Shown piece after piece: positions 57,793-64,000 of a stretch of DNA of 64,000 bases (within the stretch, counting starts at the first letter, position 1; every line of letters starts with the position of its first letter). The notes beneath the pieces were generated by a model, which made no database searches, was not told the DNA's origin, and saw only the letters and a program-made list of their open reading frames with translations. Where the stretch lies: NCBI GenBank assembly GCA_934045075.1, contig OW203736.1, positions 21,801,805 through 21,865,804 of the forward strand, in the 5' to 3' direction. Origin of the DNA: Yponomeuta sedellus. Lineage: Eukaryota; Arthropoda; Insecta; Lepidoptera; Yponomeutidae. The position numbers and the translations under genes are program-made.

Positions 57793-59149
57793 CGGCGCCA
57801 ATATTTATTACCTCACCTACAAGAACATTAATACTTTCTTGGTTACCTACGAGTATTTTTGGAAGTAAAATTGTGGACTAACATGTAAACACCTTAGAAC
57901 CTTGTCCGTATAAGAAAATTACTATTTTGTCTTTGCTCGTGACTGTACCTACTACCAACGAACTTACGCTTTCCTGTAAATAATATCTTAAGATTCGGTA
58001 AGAAATGTCTATTCATGTTACCTATCTGTACTATAAATTCATAGTTTATTCCATGTTATGAGTTAAAATGTTTACCGACATTTCTCTTTACAATATTCAC
58101 ATCCGATTTGTCCCAATCGGGTTATGAACCTGCATGTGAACTAACAGAGACTTATTCGAAGTGATGTGCTATCAAAACGCTGCTGGTACCAATCAGTCCC
58201 GGTAGTAAATCTCACTCTTGGCGTATAAATTCTAGACATGTAGTGATTTGCTATGCCGTATAAGTTTCATCTGTGTAGGCACACGAGGCTGAAGTTGTAG
58301 GCGACTTAAATATGTACGATTGGTCGTGTCGTGTTATATAGTTTTGTACGGAATTTTAACTAGAATTTTGGGAAGTAGAGTACAGTCCACAGCACATCGA
58401 CCTTTACGTACGGGCGCTCTGATCAGATAGGTTAACGACGACGGAAATGTAAAGGTTGACCTGACCTGATGTCGTGTGTACACTTACCCATACTTTAGCG
58501 TGAGAGTATTTTTGTGTGTTAAGAATACCTCGAATATCGAGCTTGTGGTTTACCTAACTTGTTAACTGTGGTATTTGTTAATGACTCACCATGGTAATAC
58601 ACAGTTATATATTAAAAGGATCTAATCATGATTATCTACTAGGTAAAACTAAATTACCTTAATTCCCAATGTGATAACTCTGTAATTCGCAATAATTAGT
58701 GAATAAGAATCATTTGCACTATTGTATTTTTTTTTTATAATGTTATCCATTATGGAAGAAACTTATGCTTTACACAACTTACTTTGCCAGTATAGACATG
58801 CATTAAATATTTAGGCAAGTGTAAGTTCTGTAACCTTATGTCAAATTTGTGTCTACTCTACATAAATAAATTTATTGTACCATAGCCGTGTACCATAGTT
58901 GATTTTGATGAATATCTTTATGTAATTCAATTAGGTTTTGTATACTAAATGAAGTAAGAAGCTAGGTAGGCGAATTTTACGTTGTGTCCAAAATAAAAAT
59001 CAATTCGAATACCTACACCAAGTTTTAGTTGACCAGTAGGTAATCACTGGTTCAAATATTATTGAAATCTCATCTATAACAAACTTTATAAAATCCACGG
59101 ATGTAGTCCACATTGTGTAATTTTTTTATGTAAGAGCAATCACTATCGC
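57793..59149. other. about 1.4 kb with no feature seen
   Basis: No coding or repeat signal recognised. Confidence 0.35.
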
Positions 59150-59250
59150 TATCAACCCTTGTATGTCCCCACTACTGGGGCACGGGTCTATTCTCGCATT
59201 GCAGGAAGGTTAGGCCATACTCCACCACGGGGGGAAAATCTGGGTTGGTG
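59150..59250 (-). mobile_element. 5S-derived SINE 3' fragment
   Basis: tatcaacccttgtatgtccc, cattgcaggaaggttaggcc and atactccaccacgggggg. Confidence 0.72.
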
Positions 59251-59499
59251 TATGAGCAATAAAACCACTTAAAAAAAATCATAAATAATGCAGGTAATGT
59301 CATCCGCAGTGTCGACTGTTGGAAATACGTTTCGTTCGACACAGTATCTAACAAAACATATTGCCAATTAAGGCATCACTAATTTCACCTAAGTAGATAG
59401 CTACTCCAGGTGCCTAAGACAAACAAATTAAAATAAGAACAATTTTTCCCCACCGTTCCCTTCACCGTTCGCGAATAGTACCTATTATTGACCTCAGTC

Positions 59500-59600
59500 A
59501 TCCGAGACCACGGCACCTGTAAAAGTGCCGAAACGTTGGAAAATTGTATAAATGTAATAAACGAGCATAAATCCGTATAAAAACAGTTTTAATTATGTCT
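59500..59600 (+). repeat. repeat with ggcac...gtgcc stem and gaaacgttgg
   Basis: ccacggcacctgtaaaagtg then ccgaaacgttggaaaattg; related to 2962-3050. Possibly a retroelement terminal region. Confidence 0.35.
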
Positions 59601-59624
59601 AGTGCTCGTGTTAACCTTAGAAAA

Positions 59625-59755
59625 TACTATAGTACCACTATAACTTCACAAATGCACCTGCATAACTTAGAAAACAGTCATTGGTACATGGCCGCAATGG
59701 GTATCGAACCCGGGTCCCTCGCTTCCTAGTTCATTGTTCTACCCATCGGGTGTAC
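59625..59755 (-). mobile_element. SINE-B, tRNA-related head
   Basis: Complement of box B (cgggttcgatacccattgc), the tctaagttatg-type block and the tatagtggtactatag start of the middle. The 3' half is absent. Confidence 0.55.
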
Positions 59756-59839
59756 TTTCTTTAAGGAAAGCTGTATCTCTTTAGGTAATAATTCATTTAT
59801 TTTGAGAAGCGTACAAAATAGATTAGATTAGATTTTTTT

Positions 59840-60015
59840 AGCAAATAGGGGATGTTTTGGCAAAGGGGAAGATAAGAAGTACCCGGACCGGCGTGCGTGA
59901 ATGCAACGACTTATGAACGTTGATGAAGCGAAGGTGATTTGTCAGGATCGTGGCAAGTGGCAGCCCTTGGTCTCTGCCTACCCCTCTGAGATACAGGCGT
60001 GAGGTTATTATGTTC
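59840..60015 (+). pseudogene. LINE C-terminal fragment (TATG-tail family)
   Basis: aaataggggatgttttggca, gaagtacccggaccggcgtg, acgttgatgaagcgaaggtg and tgagatacaggcgtgaggtt match the end of 34150-34790. The tail is not expanded here. Confidence 0.75.
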
Positions 60016-60159
60016 CTACGTATGTAGAAATTTTTACTGTAGGTAAATATAGAATAATTATTACTTTATTATATGTACTTGACTATTACCAAGTGCTCAG
60101 CTCTTAGTTTCAAAACCACCATCTTACTTACCTACCTCTATTCTTCTTACTGTACAAAC

Positions 60160-60300
60160 AAGAACCTGCGCGGTCCTGGGGCGCGTGCGCGGCCAAGATG
60201 GCGGCGGCTTAGTCCCGCCCACTTCCGCCGGAAGTCCGCAGCCGGTTACCCCCTGCGGAATCCGGCTCTATCCCCTTCGTGGTCGCTTTGGGACGGGAAA
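60160..60300 (+). promoter_or_regulatory. GC-rich promoter-like island
   Basis: Contains ggccaagatggcggcggc (60191-60208, YY1/Pho-type), tcccgccca (GC box) and a palindrome acttccgccggaagt (60221-60235, two facing ETS-type sites). No gene was found beginning here. It could be a distal promoter, enhancer or Polycomb-response-like element for mab-21; all inference. Confidence 0.4.
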
Positions 60301-60472
60301 TATAGCTGTGATAAAGGCTCTATAAAAGTGTTCCCAGAATTTCTATGTGCTTTAAATTAAACCAACAAAAACTGAATAGATATTTCAATTAATAAGCCAA
60401 TAATTTTACTCTTACTCTTGTAACTTCTGGTTCTGAATGGTTTTCTGGTGTAGGTACAAGATGATTCTTTTT

Positions 60473-60620
60473 TTAGTCTATAACGTCCTAATGCAGGGCA
60501 CAGACATCTCAGAAAGTGAGAGAGTGCTGGCTTAATTACGACGCGTGCCCAAGTCAAGCGCGGAGGTTATTATCACCTTAGATACACAGATTTCCTCACG
60601 ATGTTTTCCGTCACGAGTCA
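60473..60620 (-). mobile_element. SINE-B, 3' half
   Basis: acgtcctaatgcagggcaca, tggcttaattacgacgcgtg and cctcacgatgttttccgtca. Confidence 0.68.
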
Positions 60621-61584
60621 GTGGTAGGTACATCCTTAAATAAAAAGTTATTTGAAGGCATAAGTCTTGGTGGCAGTAATATGCAAATATTACTTGTAGA
60701 ACACGTTTGATACATGATTATTACATCTAAATTTATAAGATAGAGAGCCAATAAATACTTTGCGATGCCATTGATTTTATAAGCATGCCAGCCTCGCATT
60801 AAAATACAAGATTGACAAGCGAGAACTAACGTGATTTCTTCTAGCAAGCCAATTAGAAGAAAACTAATAAGATAATAAAGAGATTATACTATAGTTCAAA
60901 TCGTTTTATATTATTATTATTTTTAAGTAACTTTTTTAAGTTTAAGTTGTTTCTCAGAATAACAACTTGAACAACTGGCTTTGAATTCGCATGGTCGTAT
61001 TTCGAGTGTAATTGGCGGGGGACGGGACGGAACTTAGATTTTTTATTATTATTCAGTCTTTATTTTCCATTTGCCAGTAGTTTTGGAGATAAGATGTTCA
61101 GAAGTCACATCGACTTAGATTTAATAAAAAAAAAAATTCTCTCACACGCGTCTATAGCAACTGCTGATTTTTTCAAGTTATCTGGCGGGCATTAGGTACC
61201 AAGTAACGATATAAAAATATAGGCATCGAGGATGGAGACGAATGAAATTTCATGTAGAACATGAATTATTTATTAATATTACGAGTGTTACCGCCTGAAC
61301 GAGTAGATAGATACTATTACCTCGACATGTACCTAATAAATAAATTTATATGATTATGGAACGGATGAATGATTGTGATTTTGATGGTATGATTTTTTAA
61401 GAGGAAAACTGTCAAAGGATTCTATTCACTAACGTCATTGTCTACGAACTAATAAAGGAAGCATTCGGCGTAAAAATAAACAGCGGTGAAATTCGTTAAG
61501 ATCTTTTGTAAAGTGATCAACATAATTATCAAACAAAAGGCAGAAATAAAACCGTCTTGTGTAGGTTAATAAAATTTGTCTATA
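60621..61584. other. no feature seen
   Basis: No coding or repeat signal recognised. Confidence 0.35.
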
Positions 61585-61765
61585 CCTACTAATATAAAAA
61601 TGAATCGCTGAATGTGTTGGTAAGCGCAAATCTCGAGAGCACCTGAACCGATTTCCCTAATTCTTTATTTTTTATATTTCTTGAAGTAGGTATATCGAAG
61701 ATGGTTCTTACGGAGAGAAAAAATTTAAGAATCGACTGTTGGCAGTACGAAGTTTTTAATAAAAT
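61585..61765 (-). repeat. dispersed repeat family D
   Basis: aatataaaaatgaatcgctg, atggttcttacggagagaaa and gttggcagtacgaagttt: complement of 40369-40545. Confidence 0.68.
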
Positions 61766-61874
61766 ACTCCAGACGGTTGTTTTAATCAAATCATTTTTAA
61801 AATTTTGTTAAATGCGTACGATGCGTTTTTGAATAAAAATGTTAAAGAATTTTTAGAAGGCAAAGAAAATTAAG

Positions 61875-61930
61875 TAGGAGTTGGGAGAGTGTCCAGCAGT
61901 GGACTGAAACCAGCTGATTATGGTGATGAT
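61875..61930 (+). mobile_element. LINE 3' end fragment
   Basis: gagtgtccagcagtggactg then aaaccagctgattatggtga. Confidence 0.5.
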
Positions 61931-62339
61931 CTAAAGTGGGTACCTACCAACATACCTAGGTACCTATATTCGTACCTATATATAAGCATTTCCTAAGGAA
62001 CGGATGAGTTGACGTGAAAGAGAAGAGGCTTGAAGAAGAGAAGCTGCTTGAGAGGGAGAACCCCAACAGTGGGCAACTCTGTTCATGGGATAATTAGATA
62101 GATGAGAATACCTACCTTCTATCTTATTGAGGATGTTGTTGCTGCCTGTTCGTAAGTATTTACCTCAGTTCACTGTAGTTAATTTCTCAAGCGAAAGAGA
62201 GATAAAACACGGTTAATTAAAAGAAAGTATCTTAACAACTATTTGCATCTCGTTCACACAATCTGCAATGTGGTGAGAGGGAGACACATTTAATTTTTAA
62301 TTTTCTGTCATTGAGTAGGTGAGTGAATGGAAGAAAAGA

Positions 62340-62418
62340 GTACGGGCTCAGTGGCGTCCCTTGCGAGAGGCCTACGTCCAGTAAAGGACTAACACCGGTT
62401 GCTTATGATGATGATGTT
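62340..62418 (+). mobile_element. LINE 3' end fragment
   Basis: gcgagaggcctacgtccagt, aaaggactaacaccggttgc and (atg)n. Confidence 0.55.
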
Positions 62419-62519
62419 AAATAATCGATAAGCTTTTTTTTATTAATTATCTTTTATAAGAAGCCCAGCCCTATGAATCAAAGGCATCCCACGAATTCTA
62501 TGTCCTAATACAGAAAGCG

Positions 62520-62650
62520 CTCCGCTATTTCAGTACGCGCAATTGATGGGCCGTCGCGTCTTGATGGACGGCCTCGCTCGTCATGATTTACGCCTCGCCG
62601 CCTCCCCTGCACCTCTGCGAGCCTAGTACTTCGGCGGGGGATAAAAATAG
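62520..62650. other. GC-rich island, unidentified
   Basis: gggccgtcgcgtcttgatgg and gcctcgccgcctcccctgca; no open frame recognised. 1.2 kb upstream of the mab-21 start, so possibly promoter-proximal regulation. Confidence 0.25.
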
Positions 62651-63759
62651 GGATGAGGAATTGAGAAAAAGGTAAAGCCTTAAGAAGCTTGGCTTGAGAA
62701 GTTTTATTATGTCAGGGAGGTAGGGTGTGTTTAGATTCTAATGTATTTTAGTACGGTAACAATCGTATGGATGAGTTTATTGCATTCATTGCCATTCATG
62801 TATAAGTAAGCAAGTGGCAAACAGTCAATGGAATGAAAAAACATGTAACGTGACTCGACCGTGAAGTTGTCAGTACTATCATGCACTAAGAGAATCGAGG
62901 TCCTGTTTGAAGGTATATACTTAGGTGCAGGCAACCGCTAAAATCCTAGTAATGTTATAAGTGTGCTAATTAATCCACATGTGACATAATAAAGTAGAGA
63001 CAACAATTTAAAGGTCGATGTGCTGTTGACCGTATTGGCTAAGCGAACTGCGTTTTTCAGCCAATTCTGCAAAAGGTTATAGAATAGGGAAATGGCAGAT
63101 ATTAAGTTCGGCAATACAATAGAAGTGGTTTAGTTTTGAACTAGAAGATGGAGAAGTGCCTACCAATATAAAAGTGTGTTAAAAGTATACTTGAGATGAT
63201 AAACGGGGATCTTAATAGCAAAAAAACATTTGTTCGTTGTCAACATGAACCGAAAAACACGTATCAATACTACGTATATGTACTCGTAGTTGATAATATC
63301 AAACTGTTTTTTAGGATTGGTATAACTAAATAAAACGAACAAAAAAAAAACAACTTACGTTCTAAGCAGGTCTGCTAATCGCAAGCAATTACCAACACCG
63401 AACCAACCTACCAAAATGAATCATAATTGACAACAGCATAATAAACCGCAGAATAAAGGAGAAAAATGGCCACGTTAATAGCTCATCTTGTTAGAACGCT
63501 ACCGAATTAACAAGGTACGACCTAACGCAATCATGTAATTACACAGAATACCTACCGACCCGTGGGAGGAGCCTGCCTCACGATCAATACTTTCGTTGCC
63601 AACCAACGCCCAACCAAAGCACAACCGAGCTTGCCATCTCTCTCCCACAAAGACCAACTCCCTTACAAGGCAGAGCGAGACAGCTGAATTACTTTGCTTC
63701 AAGTATCCCATGGGCGTTCGAGTCACCGCCAAGCGGGCTGAATGAAAGATACCGGCCGC
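62651..63759. other. upstream region of mab-21
   Basis: No exon or repeat recognised; contains gagcgagacag and ctctctccc (GAGA-like) near 63635-63685. Confidence 0.35.
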
Positions 63760-63764
63760 TCAGT
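63760..63764 (+). promoter_or_regulatory. possible initiator TCAGT
   Basis: Arthropod-type Inr in ccgctcagtcgtgaa, 85 bases before the mab-21 ATG and at the start of the GC-rich leader. No TATA box and no clear downstream element. Confidence 0.3.
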
Positions 63765-63809
63765 CGTGAACTGACGGTGCCCGCGCGCGTGCGTCCCGCC
63801 GCTCCGACC

Positions 63810-63824
63810 ATGCCCCGCGCGTAG
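63810..63824 (+). promoter_or_regulatory. uORF (MPRA) in the mab-21 leader
   Basis: ATG at 63810 in context gaccatgc, four codons, then tag at 63822-63824, 20 bases before the main ATG and out of frame with it. If transcribed, it would reduce or tune mab-21 translation. Confidence 0.5.
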
Positions 63825-63844
63825 CCAATACATCCAGGCCCAAG

Positions 63845-64000
63845 ATGTTGGTCCCCACGGAGATGCTCACGGCCCAGTCCAAGCTGGTCTACCAGATGAA
63901 CAAATACTACAACGAACGGGTCGCGAACCGGAAGGCGCAGATCGCGAAAACGATCCACGAAGTGTGTCGCATAGTGCAAGATGTTCTCAAGGAGGTGGAG
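63845..64000 (+). CDS. mab-21: mab-21 protein, N-terminal part
   Basis: The first 52 codons read MLVPTEMLTAQSKLVYQMNK then YYNERVANRKAQIAKTIHEV and CRIVQDVLKEVE, still open at the window edge. The block AQ.K.VYQ.NKYY.ERV..RKA.IAKTI.EVC..VQDVLKEVE is the well-conserved start of Mab-21 and vertebrate MAB21L1/L2. These proteins have a nucleotidyltransferase-like fold related to cGAS and act in sensory-organ and eye development (family knowledge). The start at 63845 gives the MLVP-type N-terminus expected; no in-frame ATG lies between it and 63809, and the leader carries a short uORF. Full-length proteins are about 360 residues, so most of the gene is outside. Confidence 0.93.
   Translation, partial: MLVPTEMLTAQSKLVYQMNKYYNERVANRKAQIAKTIHEVCRIVQDVLKEVE

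Noticed and set aside
59500..59560. Hammerhead ribozyme in a Penelope-like terminal repeat
   Set aside because: A ggcac/gtgcc stem is followed by gaaac as in a hammerhead, but the required ctganga core before the stem is absent.

Overview
This is a eukaryotic window, most likely from a moth (Lepidoptera, perhaps a noctuoid). It is AT-rich, has a few small GC-richer exons with GT/AG splice sites, and is packed with short retroposons. The repeat classes (tRNA-headed SINEs, LINE tails ending near 'cagcagtggac', TATG-tailed LINE ends) look like those I associate with moth genomes. Species cannot be fixed by reading alone.

Three protein-coding genes are supported. (1) A sugar transporter of the MFS / Tret1-like (facilitated trehalose transporter) type lies on the + strand. 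Its four coding exons at 5389-5445, 22319-22448, 26259-26444 and 26921-28089 join in frame to 513 codons plus a stop. Intron 1 is about 17 kb and full of repeats, and there is an AATAAA signal at 28667. (2) Two adjacent internal exons on the - strand (31267-31384, then 29842-29944) encode part of the PH-BEACH region of a neurobeachin/LRBA homologue (rugose in Drosophila). No other exon of that gene was recognised in the window. (3) At the right edge, 63845-64000 (+) is the start of a mab-21 gene, preceded by a four-codon uORF.

The layout suggests a large neurobeachin-type gene on the - strand carrying mab-21 and the transporter within or beside it on the opposite strand. Vertebrate MAB21L1 and MAB21L2 sit in introns of NBEA and LRBA in opposite orientation, so the window looks like an insect version of that arrangement. 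The roughly 32 kb between the neurobeachin exons and mab-21 has no recognisable genes. It does hold several islands of clustered palindromic or GC-rich sequence that are candidate regulatory elements.

The rest is mobile DNA. The main families are: a 5S-rRNA-derived SINE (14 full or partial copies, two subfamilies); a retroposon with a tRNA-Ile-like core, inverted-repeat ends and 12-15 bp target-site duplications (nine copies, eight with clear duplications); a tRNA-headed SINE ending in 'gtgccctgcagtgggac' (here called SINE-B); LINE 3' ends of at least two kinds, one seeding a 69-unit TATG microsatellite; and MITE-like hairpins. Long stretches in between show nothing I can name.
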